The notes under the pieces: model-generated | What the model saw: only the letters and a program-made list of their open reading frames with translations | What the model was told of the DNA's origin: nothing | Databases searched by the model: none | Program-made: the position numbers and the translations under genes | Source: Pseudoalteromonas rubra | GTDB taxonomy: Bacteria > Pseudomonadota > Gammaproteobacteria > Enterobacterales > Alteromonadaceae | DNA: 64,000 nt | Reading direction: 5' to 3' | Assembly (NCBI RefSeq): GCF_005887115.1 | Contig: NZ_PNCJ01000005.1 | Coordinates: 558,001 to 622,000, forward strand | Shown: one piece after another, positions 43,839 through 51,498 of the stretch | How positions within the stretch are numbered: position 1 is the first letter of the stretch | How the letters are laid out: the number at the start of each line of letters is the position of its first letter

Positions 43839-44819
43839 ATGAAACCAATAAACTCACTCGCGAGGATCTTCGCGCCTTTGTGCATTTCTGCATGTAGTGT
43901 CTCGGCGCATCAACTGGCCGAAGAACACGATAACGAGGTCGGACTAGATAGCTATCACAAAATCATCGTCAATTGTCATAATGATCCGCTGGCGCTCAGG
44001 CGTATGCTTGATTACTTGCATTCATTATCGCTTGAAATGACCGTTAAGTTTTCAGGACAATGCGAAGGACCGATCCTCATTGAGCGTGACGGGCTGACGT
44101 TAACAGGCAGTGATCAGGACAACGCAACTATTTCAATGCACGGCTCAAGTCAGCAACAAACAGCCATTGTTGTCAGCTCAGCTGTATCGTCACTGCGAAA
44201 CTTTTCTATTGATATCCCGGACAGGAGTCGTGCACTGCGCATTGAAGCCAATGCCACTGTCACCATTGATGGCCTGAAAACAGCCTTTATATTCAATCCA
44301 AAGGCGCCGTTTTATCCCTTTGTGACTGATGACAATAGCACTTTATTTGCGAAGAACCAGAACAGATTTCAGCTTCAAGTCTCAGGTAGTTCGGCAGCAA
44401 ATCTAATGGAAGGAAATCGCCAGGTTGCACTTAACGTCCTGGATACCTCAATGGCCCGAACGACCAGCAGTAATCAGTTTGACGATGTCGAAGTCTCTGG
44501 TAACGGGTATTTTCTGGGCGACAATCAGTCCAGTATTAAGCTACTCAAGATTTGGAGCAAAGCCGTCGCAGAAGTTGACAATCAAAGTACCGTCAAGGAA
44601 ATCATGATGGGTGGACAGACCCTGTTTGCAGCTTACAATCAGTCTTCCACTACCGGCCCATATTGGCTCTGGGGCAATGTGGTTTTTGAACTAAAAAACG
44701 CCTCTGCAAGCGGCTGGCGATCTGTCGACAAACCTAACTCCATTATTTCTGGTCTCAATGCCACAGTAAATGGCACATTTTATCCTAACTGGGACTGGCA
44801 CGGGCAGGATGGACAGTAA
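43839..44819 (+). CDS. Secreted protein, possible right-handed beta-helix
   Basis: 326 residues. The N-terminus (MKPINSLARIFAPLCISAC) could be a lipoprotein signal with C19 or a Sec signal cut after SVSA. The mature part shows short repeated turns typical of parallel beta-helices: GPILIERDGLTLTGSDQDN, TAIVVSSAVSSLRNFSIDI, ALRIEANATVTIDGL. No catalytic residues of a lyase can be named, so function is unknown. It may bind polysaccharide. Single gene. Confidence 0.6.
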   Translation: MKPINSLARIFAPLCISACSVSAHQLAEEHDNEVGLDSYHKIIVNCHNDPLALRRMLDYLHSLSLEMTVKFSGQCEGPILIERDGLTLTGSDQDNATISMHGSSQQQTAIVVSSAVSSLRNFSIDIPDRSRALRIEANATVTIDGLKTAFIFNPKAPFYPFVTDDNSTLFAKNQNRFQLQVSGSSAANLMEGNRQVALNVLDTSMARTTSSNQFDDVEVSGNGYFLGDNQSSIKLLKIWSKAVAEVDNQSTVKEIMMGGQTLFAAYNQSSTTGPYWLWGNVVFELKNASASGWRSVDKPNSIISGLNATVNGTFYPNWDWHGQDGQ

Positions 44820-44841
44820 CGCTCACACTGCTTGTTGATTG

Positions 44842-44874
44842 GTATTGTGGTGCGCTCATCTGGCACCGCAATAC
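44842..44874 (+). terminator. Terminator-like hairpin after the beta-helix protein gene
   Basis: GTATTGTGGTGC (44842-44853) pairs with GCACCGCAATAC (44863-44874) with one G-U pair. No clear U-tract. The remaining 240 bp to the next gene shows nothing recognisable. Confidence 0.5.
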
Positions 44875-45114
44875 GACTAAAGACATGGAGATTTTTCTTC
44901 CCACCTGCTTGCCTAAAGTTCACACTGTGCTACCATTCGCTCGCTTTATTATTAGTCTAAGTGGCTATTAAATATACATATAAAATTGCAATCTCCACCT
45001 TCTATTGAAACGCTAAAATATCACACTCAGCGTTGTGATTTTACCAGCAGACACGGACAGATATTCGGAGTAACAGCAATTTTTGCAATCTACGACGAGT
45101 AATCAGGGAATCTA

Positions 45115-45576
45115 ATGGAAGTAAAAACGTTCACTTCACGTCAGTTTGTGGGACTCAGTACCCGCACCAATAATCATTATGAGCAAACAGAGGCAGACGG
45201 TAAAATTGCCCGGTTATGGAAAACGTTCTACCAAAATTACGCTTCGCTGTTGGAAGACAACACGATGCTCTATGGCATTTACTCACATTATGAGTCAGAC
45301 CAACATGGTGACTATACCATCACGGTGGCCAGCGATACACCCGGCCTGTTAGGGCAAGTCGATAATGACAGTGCACTGCAAATTTTCAGTTTTTCTGGTG
45401 GACGCTATTTAAGCTTTGCAGCACAGGGCGAAATGCCTCAGACAGCGATTCGACTTTGGGAGCTGGTCTGGCGCTATTTCGAACAAAGTGACTGTCCGCA
45501 TCAACGTGCCTTTGGTCAGGATATTGAGATTTATCACCAGAGCAACGAAGTGGAAATCGCGATCTCTATTGTCTAG
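45115..45576 (+). CDS. GyrI-like/effector-binding domain protein
   Basis: 153 residues, single domain of the AraC effector-binding (GyrI/SOUL-like) fold: FVGLSTRTNNH, WKTFYQN, YGIYSHYESDQHGDYTI, and closing HQRAFGQDIEIYH. Such stand-alone domains bind hydrophobic small molecules. The stop codon shares the CTAG with the stop of the convergent XRE regulator, overlapping by 4 bp. Confidence 0.8.
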   Translation: MEVKTFTSRQFVGLSTRTNNHYEQTEADGKIARLWKTFYQNYASLLEDNTMLYGIYSHYESDQHGDYTITVASDTPGLLGQVDNDSALQIFSFSGGRYLSFAAQGEMPQTAIRLWELVWRYFEQSDCPHQRAFGQDIEIYHQSNEVEIAISIV

Positions 45577-47066
45577 TCATAACACCCAGGTTGTCGGGGA
45601 CAGGCCTTGCCGCGCGTACAAATAACGCGTACATCATTGGCAATACCCCGCTCTATCCAATTGATATTAAGAATTTTAGCGACGCTTTGCAGCTGTTTTT
45701 TCAAATGCCACGGTACCACACTCGCGCCACCTTGTTTAATACACAGTGCTTGCAGTTCCTGTACCACTTCATTGGCATCTAATCCCTGCGCCGCAATCGC
45801 CGGATTTAAATCGATACCCGCACACAGCACATGTGGATTATCTGCCACATCATTGACTTTAATAGACTCACAGCAATACAGTCTGGGCTGGTTGTTAACA
45901 TTAAGCACAGAGAGTTGTGCACTCGCCTGCATCGCCTGCTGCTGAAATTTTCTGAACACAGCCCAGTGCTGGCAGGGATCCGCAACGCTGCGCATATTGC
46001 CCCAGGGTAAGGGAATACCATTGCCCCGATAGACGGCTTTAAGCTTACCTGGCAAGTAAGCATCAAAGTAATGCCAGTGGGGATAAGGTGATGCAACCGT
46101 CATTCTGCGCATAGCAACCGAAGGCGAAATTCCAAGTGCCTGATGAATATGTGTTTCGTATCCATAGGAGTCCAGAAGCTGTCGATAAGCGACTTTGGGG
46201 CACAGTATAGCACCAGCAAAAAAGCTGGATTCAAAATCATGCCAGGCAGATAAAATATCCTGTGCATTAGGCGCAGATTCATCTCCATTCGTTCCGCCAC
46301 TGACCCCGCCGGAACCGAGTACGCATTGCAGTCCCTCTCTGTTGTGTAGAACAGCGTGACCAAGATGAACCGCCAAGTCATATTTCAGCCTGGGCTGATT
46401 ATGCTGCAGCATTCGATTGACATGCACTTCATTTGGCGGTGCAAAGTATGAGGTGATCACACGTTGAAACGTATGGCCGCTCTCATCAATCACTTCTCCG
46501 GGTGCTTCATCAAACCAGTGCACAACCAGGCCCTGCGCCTTTAACATAGATAGCAGGGTATCAGCGTTTAAGTAGAGATCTTTGCCACCAACCTCCTCAG
46601 CTGCACGCTCTAGATCCGGAAAGTGATTCTGATGGTGTTCCTGATGGGCACGGATCAACAGGTGAGCAAATTGACGTCCACTGATCCCCGTTTGGGATAA
46701 CATTTCAGGAATAGCAATTTGTAAGATCTCGTTATCAAATAAAAAATTGGGCTCCAGTGCCATACCACTGATCCCGCCATGGCGACCTTTTTGCGGTGTA
46801 ATCTCATTCTCTTCAGGCTCGTTATCTAAAAACCAGTCAACAGGCTTCTGAAACACCTCCGCGAGGTTCTCGAGCATTTCGCTGCTCGGAGTACGCTTTC
46901 CCCGCTCAATCATTGATAAATAAGACACAGAAGGCGCTGAGTGCGGGTCAACCCGAATGCATCGGGTGGACAGATCCTCAAGTGTTAAATGATTTCGCTT
47001 GCGTAAATTGCGAATTTTGGTGCCCAGAAAGTGTGACTTTCTCATGAGTTCTGAATTTTTTTTCAC
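45573..47066 (-). CDS. XRE-family regulator with DUF3612-like C-terminal region
   Basis: 497 residues from GTG 47066 (AGGA eight bases upstream); ATG 47045 starts the recognisable family N-terminus MRKSHFLGTKIRNLRKRN, and ATG 47132 is also in frame. XRE HTH (LEDLSTRC, SVSYLSMIERGKRTPS), a middle region with an IrrE/DUF955-like signature (LGHAVLHNREG) and a C-terminal Cys cluster GKACPRQPGC. It matches the plan of short-chain fatty acyl regulators and DUF3612 proteins of Vibrio relatives. Two palindromes upstream of its start suggest autoregulation. It is next to the malate synthase fragment, consistent with a former role in acetate or glyoxylate metabolism. Confidence 0.75.
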   Translation of the reverse strand: MKKNSELMRKSHFLGTKIRNLRKRNHLTLEDLSTRCIRVDPHSAPSVSYLSMIERGKRTPSSEMLENLAEVFQKPVDWFLDNEPEENEITPQKGRHGGISGMALEPNFLFDNEILQIAIPEMLSQTGISGRQFAHLLIRAHQEHHQNHFPDLERAAEEVGGKDLYLNADTLLSMLKAQGLVVHWFDEAPGEVIDESGHTFQRVITSYFAPPNEVHVNRMLQHNQPRLKYDLAVHLGHAVLHNREGLQCVLGSGGVSGGTNGDESAPNAQDILSAWHDFESSFFAGAILCPKVAYRQLLDSYGYETHIHQALGISPSVAMRRMTVASPYPHWHYFDAYLPGKLKAVYRGNGIPLPWGNMRSVADPCQHWAVFRKFQQQAMQASAQLSVLNVNNQPRLYCCESIKVNDVADNPHVLCAGIDLNPAIAAQGLDANEVVQELQALCIKQGGASVVPWHLKKQLQSVAKILNINWIERGIANDVRVICTRGKACPRQPGCYD

Positions 47067-47147
47067 CGCTTCATTCCTGTTTACGTCTGTAAGGCGCTCT
47101 GACCCGTGCCTCACTACTATGCCACAACACATGGTCAGACCAGTTTT

Positions 47148-47188
47148 TGTAAAATTTACACTGTAAAATTCTTTTTGTGAAATTTACC
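47148..47188. promoter_or_regulatory. Twin palindromic operators upstream of the XRE/DUF3612 gene
   Basis: TGTAAAATTTACA (47148-47160) is a perfect 13 bp palindrome. A related imperfect copy TGTGAAATTTACC (47176-47188) is centred 28 bp away, and a further half-site TGTAAAATT lies between (47162-47170). In the divergent region of the regulator and the malate synthase fragment. Confidence 0.6.
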
Positions 47189-47372
47189 GGCTTTTTTTCA
47201 TACACTGAATTTGTCAACAGAAGAACCTGCATGCCGATAAGAGCGTGCAGGATGTTAATCATAGTAGCGATATTTAAGCATGTGACGATTACAGGTGAGT
47301 TATGAACAATGTCACTATCACCTCACACTGAAAGCAGATATCGGGTAACAAAGGCAACTGGGGAAACCACAC

Positions 47373-47864
47373 ATGAAAGCACAAATTCAGCATACAGAAC
47401 TAGAAAACACCAGCACAGAATGTCAAAAGCTGATCGTCGCAAAGCAATACCTTGATCAGCACTGCCCTTTGGAGTTCGGGTCACATAAAGATGTGAGTTC
47501 TTATGTCGTTTATTACAATCATCTGATGGTGTTTTTCGCCGACGGTCAGCACTGTGGGTTGAAAGACTGTAAGCAGTTTGTTGCCTTATGCGGCCATCGC
47601 GAATCTCCAAGTGCGATTTTATTGAAAAAGGCAGATGGCATGCATATTGAACTGAGTTTTGATACCGCATGTGAACCTGGCCGACACGATCGCGCTCATT
47701 TAAATGATGTGCAATATGAAACGCCCCTTAGCTCGGTCACTGGCGAAGGCGAGCAGGGCAGTCGTATGTGGATGAGCTTTGTATCCGGCGTACAACATGC
47801 CCTTGTAACACAGCAGGACCGAAAGTGCTATCGTGCCAAAAATGGTGACGATTACAGCCTGTAG
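47373..47864 (+). CDS. Stand-alone malate synthase G-like domain (fragment)
   Basis: 163 residues. It matches by eye a continuous stretch of malate synthase G (E. coli GlcB about 168-311): YLDQHCPLEFGSHKDVSSY, QFVALCGHRESPSAILLKK, GMHIELSFDT, HLNDVQYETPLSSV. This covers the inserted alpha/beta domain but lacks the TIM barrel and its catalytic Asp/Arg residues, so it cannot be a working malate synthase. The frame is intact and has its own start. Either a decayed remnant of a glcB gene or a domain kept for another role, such as regulation. Adjacent to the XRE/DUF3612 regulator, divergent. Confidence 0.75.
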   Translation: MKAQIQHTELENTSTECQKLIVAKQYLDQHCPLEFGSHKDVSSYVVYYNHLMVFFADGQHCGLKDCKQFVALCGHRESPSAILLKKADGMHIELSFDTACEPGRHDRAHLNDVQYETPLSSVTGEGEQGSRMWMSFVSGVQHALVTQQDRKCYRAKNGDDYSL

Positions 47865-48183
47865 TAGCGCGCTTTAATTCTTACAAGTTAGCTATGATGT
47901 TTGTGCCTGTACATATATAGGCACAAACAACCAAATACATGTCACTATCATTCATGACAAGAATAATAGCCAGCCAGATATCAAAACCGTTTAAAAAACA
48001 TTCCAACACCTGGTTCAAAACGCGCCCTTTACCCACCAAAATCTGTCCATGTGTCAAGATAGAAACTGCGGGACTATCAACTATTATTTAATAATTAAAA
48101 ACAAAGGTTGATAAATTATTTATTTCACGTATCTTAAGTTTTGCCCACAATATGTTGGGTGCTAAAAATCAAAGGATCTAAAC
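47865..48183. other. AT-rich intergenic region before double-glycine peptide 2
   Basis: 319 bp. Holds the hairpin at 47898-47929 and, closer to the peptide, runs such as TATTATTTAATAATT that may form a promoter. No further gene supported. Confidence 0.4.
47898..47929 (+). terminator. Perfect hairpin after the malate synthase fragment
   Basis: TGTTTGTGCCT (47898-47908) and AGGCACAAACA (47919-47929) form an 11 bp perfect stem, 34 bp beyond the stop codon. No U-tract, so perhaps a weak terminator. Confidence 0.55.
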
Positions 48184-48375
48184 ATGAAGCTTGTTATTAA
48201 TAAAAAGAAAATGAAGAACTTGTCTATCAATGCCTCAACTTTGGTAAATGACGCGACTCCTCAGGTCGCTGGCGGCTTGCGTTACACAGCAATGGATTAC
48301 TGTAATACCAGAGCCTGTACTGACACTTGTACTCCGAGTGTAGGCGCAACATGTGGCACATCTGCAATGTGCTAA
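48184..48375 (+). CDS. Double-glycine leader peptide, Cys-rich core (copy 2)
   Basis: 63 residues. Leader MKLVINKKKMKNLS, then ATPQVAGG at about residues 24-31. Core holds five Cys (DYCNTRACTDTCTPSVGATC and the final MC). Good RBS (AAAGGA) at normal distance. Same leader family as the genes at 2878 and 51176, with an unrelated core. Neighbours: malate synthase fragment upstream and a symporter-SBP fusion downstream on the same strand, 138 bp away. No maturation enzyme nearby. Confidence 0.75.
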   Translation: MKLVINKKKMKNLSINASTLVNDATPQVAGGLRYTAMDYCNTRACTDTCTPSVGATCGTSAMC

Positions 48376-48513
48376 TCGCCCTGTAGGCCAAATTACGGCT
48401 TCTGTAATTTGGCCACCTAATTCAATCACTTTCCCCCTTCTTTACTCTGCATTCAGATTAATTTCAGCTAACCTCAATATAATCTCGCTCTTTTTATTTC
48501 GCACACGGGGATT

Positions 48514-50688
48514 ATGAAGCTGGTTATCGATTGGTTAAAACGCATCAATTGGATGCTGTGGGCATTGCTGTTAGGTATTTTGTGTGGCCTGGTTTTTGGT
48601 GAACGGGTTGCATTTTTGAAACCCCTTGGCGAAGGGTTTGTAAAGCTGATGCAGATCACCATTTTCCCCTACATTGTCGTCAGCTTAGTTGTAGGCCTGG
48701 GTAAGTTTAATCCGGATCAGGTTAAATCGATTTTAATAAAGGCAACCACAGTGATGATCAGCCTGTGGCTCGTTGGACTGGCTGCAATCTGGGCCTTTTC
48801 ATTTACCTTACCCAGTCATGATGCTGGCACATTTTTCTCTCCCGCATTAGTTGCCAATGCACCTGAGGTCGATTTTGTAAGTCAGTACATTCCCGCCAAT
48901 CCCTTTGCTTCGATGGCCGAAGGGAATGTACCTGCGCTCGTTATTTTCTGTATTGCTCTGGGACTTTCACTTATTTCAAATGGGCAAAAAAATAACCTGC
49001 TTGACGTATTGGAAGTAGTCGGTCAGGGTTTGTCTCTGATCTCTAAGAAAATTATTAAGCTCTTCCCTATCGGGATCTTCGCCATGACCGCAAGTACCGC
49101 AGGCACCATTAGCATGGAGGAGTTGAATAACCTACAAATTTACCTGGTGTTAGTCACTTGCCTAGGCTTTTATCTTATGTTTGCACTGCTTCCAATGCTG
49201 GTTGCAGCATTTACCCCAGTTAAATACCGAGACCTCATCATGGTCATGCGCAATGCCTGGATCACTGCATTCAGTACGGGCAACGTTTTCATCGTATTAC
49301 CGGTGATAACGGAGGGAATTAAAGCCCACTTGGCAAAAATTAAGCGAAGCGATGAAGAATCAGACCACATTGCAGAAGTGTTGGTACCCATCGCCTATAC
49401 TTTCCCGAGCCTCGGGAAACTCACAACGCTCATGTTTGTTACCTTTGCAGCCTGGCTGACTGGTAGCCCGGTCTCATTGGAACAGATGCCAAATGTAACG
49501 TTGTCGGCCATGCTGAGCTATTTTGCTAACGTACATATCGCAATCCCTTACTTGCTCGATAGCCTTAAAATCCCCGCAGACAGTTACCAGCTATATCTGT
49601 CTATGTCTGTACTGACGGCCAAAATCGTCTCGCCTACTACTGTGATTTATATTTTCTCGTTCGTGCTACTGAGTATTTTTTATACTAAACGCCAACTACA
49701 CCTAAAGCGGATCCGCTCGGTCTACTATCTGACCCTACTCAGCGCCCTCCTCCCGGCTTTTATGTTACTGAGTTATTCTGCGAACAATCACTTGGCCCAG
49801 AGCACACAAGCCGCAGATGAAGTCATTGCCAATATGGTAGTATCCGATAAAGTTCCGGCGGAAGTGCTCAACCATGTACCTAAAGCCTATCAGAGTGGTG
49901 AACTCTCACTGACCAATATTGAAGTGATCAAGAAGCGGGGGTTACTCAGAGTTGGCTATCTGGTGGACAACGTGCCTTTTAGCTATTTTAACCAAAAAGG
50001 GGAACTGGTGGGCTTTGATATCAGCCTGGCCCATAAACTGGCTGCCGATCTTGACGTTAAAGTCGAGTTTATCCCGTTTAAAAAAGCACAGCTAGCCGAG
50101 TATCTGAACAAAGGTTTTTTTGACATCGCTATGTCAGGATTAGAAATCAATATCGCAGATCTCAGCCAAGTCAGATTCAGTGATCCAGTGCTTGAGTTGC
50201 AATTAGCCCTGATAGCCAAAGATCATCGTCTGAAGGATTTTTCGACACGAGAGCAGGTACTGAGCCAAACCAACTTGCGTTTGGCACATGTTGAATATAC
50301 GCCATTGATGCAAGATCTGGCCAAGAAACATAAACATATAGATGTTTCAGCTCTATCAAGCCATCAGGCATTTTTTGACGCAGATGAACAATTTGATGCC
50401 ATGGTCATTAGTGCTGAGGCTGGCTTTGCCTGGAGTATGTTCCACCCAGAGTTTGGCGTTGTCGTACCGAAAGGCGCCGAACTGAAATACCCTGTTGGAT
50501 TTGCTGTCGCTAAACGCAACCTGGATATATTGAGTTTTGTCGACGCCTGGTTAACTATTCAACACAGTCAGGGGCAAATTAGCAAAAGCTATGATTACTG
50601 GATCCTTGGTAAAGGGACACAAAACAAACAGCACCGCTGGTCTTTAATCGACGAGCTTGATTATGATTTTAAGCTAAATCTTAAGTAA
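48514..50688 (+). CDS. Dicarboxylate/amino acid:cation symporter fused to a periplasmic binding domain
   Basis: 724 residues. Residues 1-430 are a DAACS-type sodium symporter with about eight membrane helices and the pore-loop motifs (AFSTGNVFIVLPVI, AYTFPSLGKLTTLMF, LTAKIVSPTTVIY). After one last membrane segment, residues about 470-700 are a type 3 extracellular solute-binding domain (LLRVGYLVDNVPFSYFNQKGELVGFDISLA is the start at about 474; FDIAMSGLEI, AMVISAEAGFAWS). These two modules are normally separate proteins. Imports a carboxylate or amino acid, and the bound domain may raise affinity or act as sensor. Confidence 0.88.
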   Translation: MKLVIDWLKRINWMLWALLLGILCGLVFGERVAFLKPLGEGFVKLMQITIFPYIVVSLVVGLGKFNPDQVKSILIKATTVMISLWLVGLAAIWAFSFTLPSHDAGTFFSPALVANAPEVDFVSQYIPANPFASMAEGNVPALVIFCIALGLSLISNGQKNNLLDVLEVVGQGLSLISKKIIKLFPIGIFAMTASTAGTISMEELNNLQIYLVLVTCLGFYLMFALLPMLVAAFTPVKYRDLIMVMRNAWITAFSTGNVFIVLPVITEGIKAHLAKIKRSDEESDHIAEVLVPIAYTFPSLGKLTTLMFVTFAAWLTGSPVSLEQMPNVTLSAMLSYFANVHIAIPYLLDSLKIPADSYQLYLSMSVLTAKIVSPTTVIYIFSFVLLSIFYTKRQLHLKRIRSVYYLTLLSALLPAFMLLSYSANNHLAQSTQAADEVIANMVVSDKVPAEVLNHVPKAYQSGELSLTNIEVIKKRGLLRVGYLVDNVPFSYFNQKGELVGFDISLAHKLAADLDVKVEFIPFKKAQLAEYLNKGFFDIAMSGLEINIADLSQVRFSDPVLELQLALIAKDHRLKDFSTREQVLSQTNLRLAHVEYTPLMQDLAKKHKHIDVSALSSHQAFFDADEQFDAMVISAEAGFAWSMFHPEFGVVVPKGAELKYPVGFAVAKRNLDILSFVDAWLTIQHSQGQISKSYDYWILGKGTQNKQHRWSLIDELDYDFKLNLK

Positions 50689-50717
50689 CCTTTGGCGTTA
50701 GGCGCTGGCCTAACGCC

Positions 50718-51116
50718 CTACATATACAGTCCTATCAGTAAACTTATTAACCCCACAACCTGTAACAGGAAGAGCATTAAAAGCTTTATCAGGAAAGAAA
50801 GCTTAGCAGTCTTGTGCTGCACAAGTTGCATGCAGAACAGGGTTGAAATATGCAATGAGCAGGCTGATACCAAGAGTAACTGTCGCTCAGAGATCCGCTC
50901 TGTCCCTTGCTTTGATAACTTTTTATCTTTTGTGTAAACAGTAAATACAATAGCACTGGTTAGCAGCAAATACGCGGCTATGGACCAGTCAGGGATAGCG
51001 AGAGCTGTCAAGCAGGGAATAAGCACAAATATCAATAGCACAATGGACAATATCCAAAGTACATCGAGTAAAGTGTTGATTAAGTATTTTTGATACTGAC
51101 CTTTGACTTTCGTCAT
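50718..51116 (-). CDS. Small four-helix membrane protein
   Basis: 132 residues, four hydrophobic segments (about 12-32, 40-60, 83-103, 107-130). No family recognised. It is transcribed away from double-glycine peptide 3, with starts 60 bp apart. Multi-helix proteins beside peptide genes often act as immunity or export proteins; here that is inference from position only. RBS not obvious. Confidence 0.5.
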   Translation of the reverse strand: MTKVKGQYQKYLINTLLDVLWILSIVLLIFVLIPCLTALAIPDWSIAAYLLLTSAIVFTVYTKDKKLSKQGTERISERQLLLVSACSLHISTLFCMQLVQHKTAKLSFLIKLLMLFLLQVVGLISLLIGLYM

Positions 51117-51175
51117 TTATTTGTTATTTTCGGTACGGCCTATTCAGGCTATTGTAAACCACAAAGGAAATGAAA

Positions 51176-51385
51176 ATGAAATTTACACTAAATAAGAAAA
51201 AACTAAAAACCTTATCTTCAAATCAACAGTTAAATGCTAAAGCAACACCTAATGTAGGCGGCGGTTATGAGCCTTCTTACCTTGATTGCGCACCAACTAA
51301 TCGAAATGATTGTCAGACTGGTGTGATCTCATGCTACAACGGCCGTGATTGTGTTTTCACAAACCGCTGGTACAACTGTGACTAA
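51176..51385 (+). CDS. Double-glycine leader peptide, Cys-rich core (copy 3)
   Basis: 69 residues from ATG 51176, the second of two ATGs (51170 is 1-2 nt from the AAAGGA). Leader MKFTLNKKKLKTLS, then ATPNVGGG at about residues 23-30. Core about 38 residues with five Cys (LDCAP, NDCQ, SCYN, RDCV, NCD). The upstream stretch CACAAAGGAAATGAAAATG is nearly identical to that of copy 1 (2864 onwards), supporting common origin. A four-helix protein is divergent. Confidence 0.75.
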   Translation: MKFTLNKKKLKTLSSNQQLNAKATPNVGGGYEPSYLDCAPTNRNDCQTGVISCYNGRDCVFTNRWYNCD

Positions 51386-51498
51386 TCACGTTTAGTCTTT
51401 GTCGCTCAGTTTGAACTGGGCGATAAACACAACACGCATATTGCTTCCGTTGAACTGACTTCTCAGGCTCACTTACATAATGCCTGCTCATCGAGCCG

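Noticed and set aside
47373-47864. Annotating the fragment as malate synthase
   Set aside because: It lacks the TIM barrel and catalytic residues, so it cannot have the activity.
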